A DNA stretch of 8,646 bases, taken from NCBI GenBank assembly GCA_047972135.1, contig JBKEAJ010000076.1, forward strand, positions 1 through 8,646. The letters are read 5' to 3'. The notes beneath the pieces are model-generated. The model did no database searches. It was not told the origin of the DNA and saw only the letters and a list, made by a program, of their open reading frames with translations. This stretch comes from JBKEAJ01 sp047972135 (GTDB lineage: Bacteria; Bacteroidota; Bacteroidia; Bacteroidales; Prolixibacteraceae). Made by a program: the position numbers and the translations under genes. This document shows positions 1 through 6,853 of this stretch, piece by piece (the first letter of the stretch is position 1; each line of letters begins with the position of its first letter).

Positions 1-1
1 A

Positions 2-403
2 GGCTCTGGAGGATTTAGCGGAAAAGGGTTCCTCAAAGGTACTCAAGCAAAATACGAATTTGTCCCAGCTCGTAGTACAGACTTCATTTTCTGTACCATT
101 GGCGAAGAATGGGGATTCATGGGAGTACTCATGTTCATCGCGATATTCGTGATGCTTGTGGCAAGAATCCTTTATCTCGCCGAACGACAAGACTCCATGT
201 TTGCAAAGGCTTTTATATACTGCGCCGCAACATTCCTGTTTTTCCACTTCTTTATTAATCTTGCCATGACAATGGGAATATTCCCAGTAATAGGCATACC
301 TCTGCCTTTTATAAGCTACGGTGGGTCGTCGCTGATAAATTTTACCATACTAGTGTTTCTTTCTGTGAAACTCGACATACATCGAAAGGCTACAACGGGC
401 TAA
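2..403 (+). CDS. rodA: RodA, SEDS-family peptidoglycan glycosyltransferase, 3' part
   Basis: Reading frame 2 is open from the window edge to TAA at 401-403 and gives about 133 residues, the C-terminal third of a protein that normally has 370-490. RodA is the membrane glycan-strand polymerase of the elongasome and works with a class B PBP on lateral wall synthesis. Seen here: a GSGGFSGKGFLKGTQ loop at the start, then VPARSTDFIFCTIGEEWGF, the RodA/FtsW extracellular signature around the conserved acidic residues. Hydrophobic helices follow, then the near-terminal IPLPFISYGGSSLI motif and a short basic tail (HRKATTG). The motifs fit RodA better than FtsW, whose tail is usually longer. The internal ATG at 119 falls inside the conserved domain and is not the start. 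The gene converges on the next one with only 3 bases between stop codons, and no terminator hairpin is visible. Confidence 0.93.
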   Translation, partial: GSGGFSGKGFLKGTQAKYEFVPARSTDFIFCTIGEEWGFMGVLMFIAIFVMLVARILYLAERQDSMFAKAFIYCAATFLFFHFFINLAMTMGIFPVIGIPLPFISYGGSSLINFTILVFLSVKLDIHRKATTG

Positions 404-406
404 TAA

Positions 407-1210
407 TCAGTAGGTAACGAGATTATACCCCAATCTTGTCATGGTCTCGCCAAACTGTCCCTCAATAAGATTTATATCTGATTCTGAAAGCCTTATCTGC
501 CAACACACACCAGTACACGATGGATTGTCCTTTCCCATCGGATAAGTCTTCTCACAACACTTCCCGTCTTTCTTTATCGCTATCTTCTTGAAAAGACTCC
601 TATCCCTTGCCTTTTCTAATAAATCGTTGTTATATTCAATGTTCAAAAACGCACACAACTTCGACAATACATGCTTGGTGCTTTCTACTAAGTCTTCATA
701 CCTTATTAGCAAAAATTGCTTGTCTGTCGACTTTCTTAGATGATACCAGCTCTCAACATGCTCTCCCCAAGTGCCAAAAGAACATGCCCCGTCAGATATA
801 AAATGCTTAACAAAATCAGATAAAGGATAGTCTTGAGCTATAACCCCATCCTTTATCAACTTGCCGTAATGCGCTAACACGACACAACGAGGGTCGCGAA
901 CAACATATAAAACATATCTGTAGCGCGGATCGAAACATTCACTACTCTTCAAAAAACGCCTGCCAGACATCTTCGTCAGTATCGAATCCCTTTGTGTATA
1001 GATGCTCGGAACTATCTTCTCAATGTTGGAATAAGTGATGTTGTTGGTGAGCAAATTTGCCAATAGAAAACGTAACCATGTACCCCCACTCTTTGGATAA
1101 GATACCAAAAAAACGTCGTCATCCCGCAAACTGATATTTCTACCAATCTTGCTATCCTTGACATATCTTGCCCTTATATTTTTTATTATTGCATTCATTT
1201 CTACACACAT
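407..1210 (-). CDS. Sulfotransferase-domain protein (Sulfotransfer_1 family) with altered active site
   Basis: A 267-residue protein from ATG at 1210. A second ATG at 1198 (residue 5) is an equally possible start, because no ribosome site decides between them. Members of this family move sulfate from PAPS to hydroxyls of sugars or small molecules. Seen: the 5'-phosphosulfate loop YPKSGGTW (residues 38-45), the 3'-phosphate segment YVVRDPR (102-108), IRYEDLV near 170, and a C-terminal GVCWQIRLSESD stretch matching the usual G..W.N.LS..D motif. Odd: the place of the family's catalytic histidine (K-S/T-H) reads K88-S89-S90, and the serine expected after the RDPR segment (V-S-Y-Y) reads L112-A113-H114-Y115. 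The enzyme may be impaired, or may use different chemistry. The gene is divergent from gmd, so sulfation of a fucose-containing glycan is a possible role, but this rests on context only. Confidence 0.82.
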   Translation of the reverse strand: MCVEMNAIIKNIRARYVKDSKIGRNISLRDDDVFLVSYPKSGGTWLRFLLANLLTNNITYSNIEKIVPSIYTQRDSILTKMSGRRFLKSSECFDPRYRYVLYVVRDPRCVVLAHYGKLIKDGVIAQDYPLSDFVKHFISDGACSFGTWGEHVESWYHLRKSTDKQFLLIRYEDLVESTKHVLSKLCAFLNIEYNNDLLEKARDRSLFKKIAIKKDGKCCEKTYPMGKDNPSCTGVCWQIRLSESDINLIEGQFGETMTRLGYNLVTY

Positions 1211-1211
1211 C

Positions 1212-1227
1212 CATACAACAGTGTATG
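1212..1227 (-). other. Small hairpin directly upstream of the sulfotransferase start
   Basis: CATACA (1212-1217) and TGTATG (1222-1227) form a perfect 6-bp stem with a 4-base loop. It lies one base upstream of the ATG at 1210, or 13 bases upstream of the alternative ATG at 1198. In the mRNA it would occupy the ribosome-docking region of the first ATG. It could dampen translation, or it could favour the second ATG as the real start. A 6-bp stem can also arise by chance. Confidence 0.3.
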
Positions 1228-1315
1228 AAGCTTGTTTTGTACCGTTTCTTAAACCCTAACACTTGTGTATAGGCTGTAATCCAAAGACCATGCCACATGA
1301 ATAAAAGAAAAATAC

Positions 1316-1323
1316 TATATTTG
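1316..1323 (+). promoter_or_regulatory. Candidate Bacteroides-type -7 element for gmd-fcl
   Basis: TATATTTG matches the Bacteroidota -7 consensus TAnnTTTG exactly and lies about 30 bases upstream of the gmd ATG at 1354, which would leave a leader of about 25 bases. No TTTG is found at the -33 distance, so the call rests on half a promoter. The element lies inside the longer open frame that begins at 1297, which argues for the shorter gmd start. Confidence 0.4.
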
Positions 1324-1353
1324 TGCATATACAAAAACTCATTAAAAAATATC

Positions 1354-2511
1354 ATGCAAAAAGTAGCTTTTATAACAGGAATTACCGGACAAGACGGAGC
1401 TTATCTCTCAGAGTATCTCTTGAAAAAAGGATACGTAGTACACGGTCTTAAAAGACGATCGTCGCTTTTTAATACCGACAGAATCGACCACCTCTACCAA
1501 GACCCGCACGTAGTGAACAGAAACCTTATACTACACTACGGTGACCTAACCGACAGCATGAACCTAACGAGAATAATACAAGAAGTACAACCCGACGAAA
1601 TTTACAACCTCGCCGCTATGAGCCATGTCAAAGTGAGCTTCGACACTCCCGAATATACCGCTAATGCCGATGGAATAGGCACTCTCAGAATACTGGAAGC
1701 AGTAAGACTACTCGGACTCACAGAGAAAACCCGAATATATCAGGCTTCAACATCAGAACTTTACGGACTAGTACAAGAAGTGCCTCAATCCGAAAAAACA
1801 CCTTTCTATCCCCGCTCACCATACGCAGTGGCAAAAATGTACGCATACTGGATTACCGTCAACTACCGCGAAGCATACAAAATGCACGCATCGAACGGAA
1901 TACTATTCAACCACGAAAGCCCAATACGTGGCGAAACTTTCGTTACTCGAAAAGTTACTCGCGCAATAAGCAGAATAGCTCTCGGCATGCAAGACAAAGT
2001 ATATATGGGAAACCTATCCAGTAAAAGAGATTGGGGACACGCAAAGGACTATATCAAAGCAATGTACCTAATACTACAGCAGGATAAACCCGACGATTAT
2101 GTTATTGCAACAGGCATCACAACTACTATCAGAGATTTTATCAACATGGCGGCCCTCGAGATAGGACTGAAACTGGAATTTCAAAATGAAAACGCTGACG
2201 AAATTGCCAAAATCGTAACAGTCGATAAAGAAATATTTACTAAATGCGTGGGAGAAAGATACCTTGAAAATATAGAAAATAAAATATCCTCAGAAGATAC
2301 TATTGTCGCCGTAGACCCTAAATACTTCAGACCCACAGAAGTAGACCTGCTAATTGGAGACCCGACAAAATCGAAAACCAAACTCGGCTGGGAACCCCAG
2401 TATGACCTAAAAGGTCTAATCGAAGATATGATGCGCTCGGATATTAAACTGATGAAAAAGGATGCATACCTCCGAGACGGTGGATATACGACACTGAATT
2501 ATTTCGAGTAA
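1354..2511 (+). CDS. gmd: GDP-mannose 4,6-dehydratase
   Basis: An NADP-dependent cytosolic short-chain dehydrogenase of the extended (SDR) type. It converts GDP-mannose to GDP-4-keto-6-deoxymannose, the first step to GDP-L-fucose. From ATG 1354 the protein has 385 residues. Seen: the Rossmann motif GITGQDG (9-15), the conserved R34-R35-S36-S37 nucleotide-contact segment, STSELYG with T133 and E135, the SDR pair Y157 and K161, and the C-terminal YFRPTEVDLLIGDPTK block typical of Gmd. The frame stays open upstream to an ATG at 1297, but those 19 residues precede the universal MxKxAxITGITGQDG start and overlap a promoter-like element, so 1354 is chosen. The segment before the RPTEVD block is roughly a dozen residues longer than in E. 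coli Gmd (373 aa). The next gene starts 12 bases after this stop, so the two form an operon. Confidence 0.95.
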   Translation: MQKVAFITGITGQDGAYLSEYLLKKGYVVHGLKRRSSLFNTDRIDHLYQDPHVVNRNLILHYGDLTDSMNLTRIIQEVQPDEIYNLAAMSHVKVSFDTPEYTANADGIGTLRILEAVRLLGLTEKTRIYQASTSELYGLVQEVPQSEKTPFYPRSPYAVAKMYAYWITVNYREAYKMHASNGILFNHESPIRGETFVTRKVTRAISRIALGMQDKVYMGNLSSKRDWGHAKDYIKAMYLILQQDKPDDYVIATGITTTIRDFINMAALEIGLKLEFQNENADEIAKIVTVDKEIFTKCVGERYLENIENKISSEDTIVAVDPKYFRPTEVDLLIGDPTKSKTKLGWEPQYDLKGLIEDMMRSDIKLMKKDAYLRDGGYTTLNYFE

Positions 2512-2523
2512 ACAGAAAAGAAA

Positions 2524-3612
2524 ATGCGAAAAAATAGTAAGATATATGTTGCCGGTCATCGCGGACTAGTAGGCTCCGCCATTGTTAAAGAGCTGAAAAC
2601 AAAGGGATACAACAATATTATATCCAAAACACATAAGGAACTGGATTTATCAAATCAACAAGCAGTCGAAAAATTCTTCCTCGCAGAAAAACCTGAGTAC
2701 CTAATTCTTGCTGCTGCCAAAGTCGGCGGAATAGTAGCAAATAACACCTACAGAGCTGAATTCATATACGACAATATGATGATACAGAGTAACATCATTC
2801 ATGCATCGTGGAAGTACGGCGTTAAGAAATTACTTTTCCTGGGAAGCACTTGCATATATCCGAAAGAAGCACCTCAGCCAATGACAGAAAACTGCCTATT
2901 GTCATCCCCTCTCGAATACACCAACGAACCATATGCCATAGCTAAAATTGCAGGCATAAAAATGTGCGAAAGCTATAATATCCAATATGGCACAAACTTC
3001 ATCGCCGTAATGCCCACAAATCTATATGGACCAAACGACAACTTCAACCTCGAAAAATCACATGTCCTACCCGCCCTGCTCAGAAAAATACATCTTGCAA
3101 AATGCTTGGATGAGAATAATTGGACGGCTATAAAAAGAGACCTCGACAAAAATCCTATCGAAGGAATATCAACACAGAATAAACAAGAAGAAATACTGGC
3201 AAAACTAAACAAATACGGCATAAAAAAAGACGCTCATGCGTCTGTCGAAATATGGGGAAGCGGCAAACCTATGCGCGAATTCCTATGGAGCGAAGATATG
3301 GCTGATGCCTGTATTTATCTTATGGAAAATATCGACTTTAAAGATATTGTGGCAAAATCCAATCTCAATAAAGAAATACGAAATACCCATATAAACATCG
3401 GTACCGGAAAGGATATAAGCATTAAAGAACTTGCCATGCTAATCGCAAAAACACTGGATTACAAGGGACAGCTCACTTTCAACACATCCAAACCCGACGG
3501 TACAATGCGTAAACTCACCAATGTCGATATGCTCCACAAACTCGGCTGGCAGCACAAAGTCGAAATCGAAAACGGAATAGCGAAAATGTATGACTGGTAT
3601 TTGAGTTGTTAG
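2524..3612 (+). CDS. fcl: GDP-L-fucose synthase
   Basis: This 362-residue SDR enzyme is a 3,5-epimerase and 4-reductase that turns the Gmd product into GDP-L-fucose using NADPH. Seen: the Rossmann motif AGHRGLVGSA (10-19), AAAKVGGI (63-70), GSTCIYPK with S108 and C110, Y137-x3-K141, and H180 in the SHVLPALLRK segment. S, Y and K are the SDR triad. The cysteine and histidine correspond to the epimerisation pair known from E. coli Fcl. It is about 40 residues longer than E. coli Fcl (321 aa). The extra residues lie at about 193-240, between HLAK and VEIWGSGKPMREF. I recall such an insertion in Bacteroidota Fcl proteins. An A/G-rich run precedes the ATG. The gene is the last of its operon and faces rfbC across a palindromic repeat. 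Confidence 0.95.
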   Translation: MRKNSKIYVAGHRGLVGSAIVKELKTKGYNNIISKTHKELDLSNQQAVEKFFLAEKPEYLILAAAKVGGIVANNTYRAEFIYDNMMIQSNIIHASWKYGVKKLLFLGSTCIYPKEAPQPMTENCLLSSPLEYTNEPYAIAKIAGIKMCESYNIQYGTNFIAVMPTNLYGPNDNFNLEKSHVLPALLRKIHLAKCLDENNWTAIKRDLDKNPIEGISTQNKQEEILAKLNKYGIKKDAHASVEIWGSGKPMREFLWSEDMADACIYLMENIDFKDIVAKSNLNKEIRNTHINIGTGKDISIKELAMLIAKTLDYKGQLTFNTSKPDGTMRKLTNVDMLHKLGWQHKVEIENGIAKMYDWYLSC

Positions 3613-3621
3613 TTGTTTAAA

Positions 3622-3697
3622 CGTCATTGCGAGGAGCTGGCGACGTAGCAATCTCTACCAACAAAGAACAGATTGCTTCGCTCCGCTCGCAATGACG
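3622..3697. repeat. Intergenic palindromic repeat of the CGTCATTGCGAG type
   Basis: The outer arms CGTCATTGCGAG (3622-3633) and CTCGCAATGACG (3686-3697) are perfect 12-bp inverted copies. Inner arms AGCAATCT (3647-3654) and AGATTGCT (3670-3677) pair as well, so the whole 76 bp can fold into one long interrupted hairpin. This is a widespread bacterial intergenic repeat, and its translations give the familiar spurious peptide HCERSEAI. It lies between the 3' ends of fcl and rfbC, where a strong hairpin could act as a two-way transcription barrier or mRNA 3' protector. That role is inferred. No U-tract typical of an intrinsic terminator follows either side. Confidence 0.85.
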
Positions 3698-3731
3698 ATG
3701 GAGTTTTAAGAACAACTCTTTGGCTGAATAG

Positions 3732-4298
3732 TTACTTCCCAAATTCATCATAACTGAAAATCTCAATATTATCCAGTCTTGGGAGTACCTTATCCTTGTT
3801 CGACAAGAGCACAGATTCATTCGGAAGCCCCCAATCAATGCCAATACTTGGGTCATCCCAGATTATGCCACCGTCATATTCCGGAGCATAATAATTGTCA
3901 CATTTATAAGCAAATACAGCACTCTCACTCAAAACTACAAAACCGTGAGCAAAACCCTGTGGCACCCACAGCTGACGCTGATTATCAGAAGAAAGCCTCA
4001 CTGCTACATGCTTCCCGTAACTAGGCGAGCCTATACGAATGTCTACTGCTACATCCAAAACTTCGCCTTCAATACACCGAACTAGCTTCGACTGCGTATA
4101 TGGCGGCTTCTGAAAGTGCAAGCCCCGTAAAACTCCATAAGCAGACTTCGACTGATTGTCTTGCACAAAATGAATCTTACCCACAGCCTGCTCAAAAACA
4201 TCTTGCCTAAATGATTCAAAAAAATAACCCCGAGAGTCTCCAAATACCTTCGGCTCAAATATTAATACATCAGGAATGCTTGTTGGTATTATATTCAT
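3732..4298 (-). CDS. rfbC: dTDP-4-dehydrorhamnose 3,5-epimerase
   Basis: This 188-residue cupin enzyme epimerises C3 and C5 of dTDP-4-keto-6-deoxy-D-glucose to give dTDP-4-keto-L-rhamnose. The length is normal for the family. Seen: F19-G20-D21-S22-R23-G24 followed by FFESF, the DNQSKS segment (47-52), the catalytic histidine in VLRGLHFQ (H61), the WVPQGFAHGF block (111-120), the conserved tyrosine Y131 and the paired aspartate in LSNKDK (D169). All catalytic residues are present. Its ATG lies 9 bases after the rfbA stop, so it is translated from the rfb transcript as the last gene. The fcl 3' end and the palindromic repeat lie just beyond it. Confidence 0.95.
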   Translation of the reverse strand: MNIIPTSIPDVLIFEPKVFGDSRGYFFESFRQDVFEQAVGKIHFVQDNQSKSAYGVLRGLHFQKPPYTQSKLVRCIEGEVLDVAVDIRIGSPSYGKHVAVRLSSDNQRQLWVPQGFAHGFVVLSESAVFAYKCDNYYAPEYDGGIIWDDPSIGIDWGLPNESVLLSNKDKVLPRLDNIEIFSYDEFGK

Positions 4299-4305
4299 TG
4301 TTTTT

Positions 4306-4326
4306 GTTTAGAGTTTAAGGTTTAGT
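4306..4326. repeat. Three period-7 units (GTTTARN) over the rfbA stop codon
   Basis: Three heptamers beginning GTTTA start at 4306, 4313 and 4320 in exact 7-base register. They cover the rfbA stop codon (4308-4310) and encode the last residues of RfbA (NLKL). They resemble the TTTAGGG heptamers at 8097-8110. Three short units alone would be weak evidence; the pattern gains weight from the other heptamer sites in this window. Confidence 0.5.
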
Positions 4327-5180
4327 AAATACTGTCCATAATCGTTCTTCTTTAATGGTTCAGCGAGTTTCAGCAGCTGCTCCTTGTCGATATATCCCAT
4401 CTTGTAGGCAATCTCCTCGATACATGCAATCTTCAAACCCTGACGATTTTCCACAGTTTCAACAAATGCGCTTGCATCCAAAAACGATTTGTGCGTACCC
4501 GTGTCCAACCATGCATATCCACGCCCCATAAGCTCCACCTTCAACCTCCCCTCCTTAAGGTAGTGCTGATTGACAGTCGTAATCTCATACTCCCCTCTCG
4601 CCGAAGGCTTGATTTCAGAAGCCACTTTCACAACGTCGTTGGTATAAAAGTAAAGCCCCACAACGGCATAGTTAGATGCAGGATTCTCGGGCTTCTCCTC
4701 AATTGTCGTTACATTGTTATTTTCGTCGAATGTTGCAACGCCATAACGCTCCGGATCATTAACATAATAGCCAAATACTGTCGGCTTTTTATCTTTTTCC
4801 ACATTCCTCACTGCCTCTCTCAGCAAATCGGTAAATCCATGCCCGTAGAAAATATTGTCGCCCAAAACCATGCAAACATCGTCGCCACCAATAAACTCCG
4901 CACCAAGCGTAAACGCCTGCGCCAAACCATCCGGGCTGGGCTGCTCCTTATAACTAAAGCTCAATCCCAACTCCTCGCCTGTGCCAAGAAGTTTCTCGAA
5001 ATTAGGCAAATCCTCAGGGGTCGATATTATCAATATCTCACGTATCCCTGCCAACATCAATACCGACAAAGGATAGTAAATCATCGGCTTGTCGTAAATC
5101 GGTAACAACTGCTTCGAAATTCCCTTGGTGATGGGATACAATCGCGTCCCCGAACCACCTGCTAATATTATTCCTTTCAT
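4308..5180 (-). CDS. rfbA: Glucose-1-phosphate thymidylyltransferase
   Basis: This cytosolic 290-residue enzyme couples glucose-1-phosphate and dTTP to dTDP-glucose, the entry step to dTDP-L-rhamnose and other dTDP-deoxysugars. It is usually feedback-inhibited by dTDP-rhamnose. Seen: the nucleotidyltransferase signature LAGGSGTRLYP (6-16) with K23 in ISKQLLP, YDKPMIYYPLS, EQPSPDGLAQAF around 78-89, the metal-binding LGDNIFYGHG segment near 106-115, EEKPENP and WLDTGTH. Length is normal. The extreme C-terminus (YLLNLKL) is encoded by heptamer repeat sequence instead of the usual YLLxL end, which hints at a remodelled 3' end. It lies downstream of the four-helix-bundle gene with a 30-base gap and just upstream of rfbC. 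Confidence 0.96.
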   Translation of the reverse strand: MKGIILAGGSGTRLYPITKGISKQLLPIYDKPMIYYPLSVLMLAGIREILIISTPEDLPNFEKLLGTGEELGLSFSYKEQPSPDGLAQAFTLGAEFIGGDDVCMVLGDNIFYGHGFTDLLREAVRNVEKDKKPTVFGYYVNDPERYGVATFDENNNVTTIEEKPENPASNYAVVGLYFYTNDVVKVASEIKPSARGEYEITTVNQHYLKEGRLKVELMGRGYAWLDTGTHKSFLDASAFVETVENRQGLKIACIEEIAYKMGYIDKEQLLKLAEPLKKNDYGQYLLNLKL

Positions 5181-5201
5181 AATTTCTTGTTTTGCAAAAA
5201 T

Positions 5202-5237
5202 GCTTTAAAGCTATAGGCTGTATGCTTTAGGCTGTTT
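5202..5237. repeat. GCTNTAG heptamer array between rfbA and the four-helix-bundle gene
   Basis: Heptamers beginning GCT occur at 5202, 5210, 5217, 5224 and 5231. The last four are in exact 7-base register. The array covers the stop codon and last codons of the four-helix-bundle gene (encoding QPKAYSL) and ends about 20 bases before rfbA begins on the minus strand. The same family recurs at 6840-6853 and 8120-8168, and in inverted form at 5626-5640. Confidence 0.7.
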
Positions 5238-5597
5238 TGTATATGATTCCTTCAGCTTACAACTTAAATTATAAAGCATAGATTTAAGTATATTTAGTTC
5301 CTTTTCTAGCTCTTCACAAACCCTATCATTTATCAAAGCTAAGTCTTTAGCTAGAATAATAAAATACTCAAGCTCATTAATTGATCCTGTAGCAATTTGA
5401 AGAAAACGATTAAAATCCTTATCTGAATCTCGCCCGCATCCTTCTGCAATATTTGATGGAATAGAATAAGCAGCACGCCTCATTTGAGGTATCAATGCAA
5501 ACTTCTCATCGCTTGGAAAAGTCGAGGTTACTTTGTAAACTCTTAAGGTGAGATTATGCGATTCCTTCCAAACTTTATACTGCCTAAAATCTCTCAT
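5211..5597 (-). CDS. Four-helix-bundle protein (23S rRNA intervening-sequence protein family)
   Basis: A 128-residue, mostly helical, soluble protein of the family first found encoded in 23S rRNA intervening sequences (S23/TIGR02436). It is structurally related to Avd, the accessory protein of diversity-generating retroelements. The cellular function of free-standing members is unknown. Seen: the typical start MRDFRQYKVWKESHNL, the core RRAAYSIPSNIAEGCGRDSD (about 40-59), and FLQIATGSINELEYFI. Length is normal. No reverse transcriptase or template repeat is present, so a retroelement role has no support here. The gene sits between rfbB and rfbA, where a sugar gene such as rfbD would be expected, and is flanked by inverted copies of a heptamer-derived repeat. 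Its last residues are repeat-encoded. It is probably an inserted cassette co-transcribed with rfb. Confidence 0.88.
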   Translation of the reverse strand: MRDFRQYKVWKESHNLTLRVYKVTSTFPSDEKFALIPQMRRAAYSIPSNIAEGCGRDSDKDFNRFLQIATGSINELEYFIILAKDLALINDRVCEELEKELNILKSMLYNLSCKLKESYTKQPKAYSL

Positions 5598-5625
5598 TTT
5601 GATGATTATTTGTAATATCAGATAA

Positions 5626-5640
5626 AAAGCTTACAGCTTA
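5626..5640. repeat. Inverted heptamer-type copy at the rfbB 3' end
   Basis: Read on the minus strand, 5640-5626 matches plus-strand 5214-5228 at 13 of 15 positions (TA-R-GCTGTA-W-GCTTT). The two copies are therefore inverted with respect to each other and bracket the four-helix-bundle gene. The copy includes the rfbB stop codon at 5638-5640. In the mRNA it can also form a tiny AAGC/GCTT stem followed by Ts, too weak to call a terminator. Confidence 0.5.
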
Positions 5641-6696
5641 TTTACCATACTGCTCCTCATAATACTTCTGGTAATCCCCACTCGTAACACTCACCATCCA
5701 CTCTTCATTATCCAAATACCAATCAATGGTCTTTTCTAATCCTTCCTCAAACTGCAAACTCGGAACCCAGCCCAACTCTTTCTGCAACTTCGTCGAATCA
5801 ATAGCGTAGCGCAAATCATGTCCTGCACGGTCTGTTACGTATGATATGAGTTTTTCCGAACTACCAATATCCCTGTTCAGCTTCCTGTCCATAATCGAAC
5901 ACATCAGCTTTATCAAATCAATATTTGTCCACTCATTGTGCCCCCCAATATTATAGGTCTCACCAACCTTACCCTTGTGGAAAATTACATCAATAGCTCT
6001 TGCATGATCCTCAACCCATAACCAATCACGGATATTCTCACCCTTACCATACACCGGCAAAGACTTATTATTCCTGATATTGTTAATGAACAAAGGTATC
6101 AGCTTCTCGGGAAACTGATAGGAACCATAGTTATTCGAGCAATTGGAAATCAATGACGGAAGCCCAAAGGTGTCGTGATACGCCCTCACCATATGGTCGG
6201 AACTAGCTTTCGATGCCGAATAAGGACTATGTGGGTCATATTTAGTCGTCTCGGTGAACATCTCCTCCTTGTTCATACTCAATGCACCATAAACCTCATC
6301 GGTAGAAACATGATAGAATAGCTTATTCTCGAAATTGGCTCCCCATATCTCCTTGGCAGCATTGAGCAAGTTCACCGTTCCTATTACATTGGTAAACACA
6401 AACTCCGTAGGATTGCTGATAGAGCGGTCAACATGACTTTCAGCCGCTAAATGAATCACTCCGTCAAACTGATATTTCTTAAACAAGTCTGACACTAGCG
6501 TAGAATCAACAATATCAGCCCTCACAAACTCATAGTTGGGCTTATTCTCAATGTCTTTTAAATTGGCAAGATTCCCTGCGTAGGTCAGCTTGTCCAAGTT
6601 TACAATTTTGTAGTCCGAATACTTGCTGACAAACAAGCGAACCACATGCGAACCTATAAAGCCCGCTCCTCCTGTTATTAATATAGTTTTTTTCAT
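5638..6696 (-). CDS. rfbB: dTDP-glucose 4,6-dehydratase
   Basis: This 352-residue NAD-dependent extended SDR enzyme converts dTDP-glucose to dTDP-4-keto-6-deoxyglucose, the substrate of RfbC. Seen: the Rossmann motif TGGAGFIGSH (8-17), D35-K36-L37-T38-Y39-A40-G41-N42, HLAAESHVDRS (82-92), the catalytic T132-D133-E134 in STDEVYG, Y159-x3-K163, and NCSNNYGSYQFPEKLIPLF for substrate binding. These residues separate it from UDP-glucose epimerases. Length and start are normal. It is the first gene of the rfb group, so the promoter should lie in 6697-6850. Only an imperfect -7 word (TATATTGG, minus strand, 6743-6736) is visible there, without a -33 partner. Bases 6697-6825 hold nothing else I can support. 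Confidence 0.96.
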   Translation of the reverse strand: MKKTILITGGAGFIGSHVVRLFVSKYSDYKIVNLDKLTYAGNLANLKDIENKPNYEFVRADIVDSTLVSDLFKKYQFDGVIHLAAESHVDRSISNPTEFVFTNVIGTVNLLNAAKEIWGANFENKLFYHVSTDEVYGALSMNKEEMFTETTKYDPHSPYSASKASSDHMVRAYHDTFGLPSLISNCSNNYGSYQFPEKLIPLFINNIRNNKSLPVYGKGENIRDWLWVEDHARAIDVIFHKGKVGETYNIGGHNEWTNIDLIKLMCSIMDRKLNRDIGSSEKLISYVTDRAGHDLRYAIDSTKLQKELGWVPSLQFEEGLEKTIDWYLDNEEWMVSVTSGDYQKYYEEQYGK

Positions 6697-6825
6697 CTGG
6701 TTTATATTTTGTTTTTAATTGTCAGATGTATCTCGCCAATATAATCATTCTCGTATGTGAGGACTTGTTCTCATGGCTCGTTTCATACCACGTATATTTT
6801 GTTGAATCGTTTATTTGTTGATTTG

Positions 6826-6853
6826 CTTAGGGTTTGAAAGCTGTAGGCAGTTT
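6826..6853. repeat. Compound heptamer run at the 3' end of the ATPase gene
   Basis: Four consecutive 7-base units start at 6826, 6833, 6840 and 6847: a TTAGGG-type unit, TTTGAAA, GCTGTAG and a degenerate last unit. The run ends on the first base of the ATPase stop codon (6853-6855). The order TTAGGG, TTTGAAA, GCTGTA is the same as at 8104-8126 beyond the 5' end of the ATPase gene, so the two form direct repeats around that gene. Confidence 0.6.

Noticed and set aside
1297..1353. Extra 19 N-terminal residues for Gmd from the ATG at 1297
   Set aside because: The family starts at the MQKVAFITGITGQDG methionine (1354), and the upstream part contains a promoter-like element.
3439..3856. Minus-strand open frames over the palindromic repeat, including a peptide with HCERSEAI
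   Set aside because: They are translations of the CGTCATTGCGAG repeat joined to antisense of fcl and rfbC. The peptide is a known annotation artefact, not a protein.
4491..5105. Plus-strand open frame of 204 codons opposite rfbA
   Set aside because: It is an antisense shadow of a fully conserved rfbA. Its composition (many R, C, H) is not protein-like and no domain is seen.
5202..5237. CRISPR array or attachment site suggested by short repeated words
   Set aside because: The units are 7 bp, adjacent and degenerate, with no spacers, cas genes or integrase nearby.
5211..5597. Diversity-generating retroelement suggested by the Avd-like four-helix bundle
   Set aside because: No reverse transcriptase, template/variable repeat pair or C-type lectin target is present in the window.
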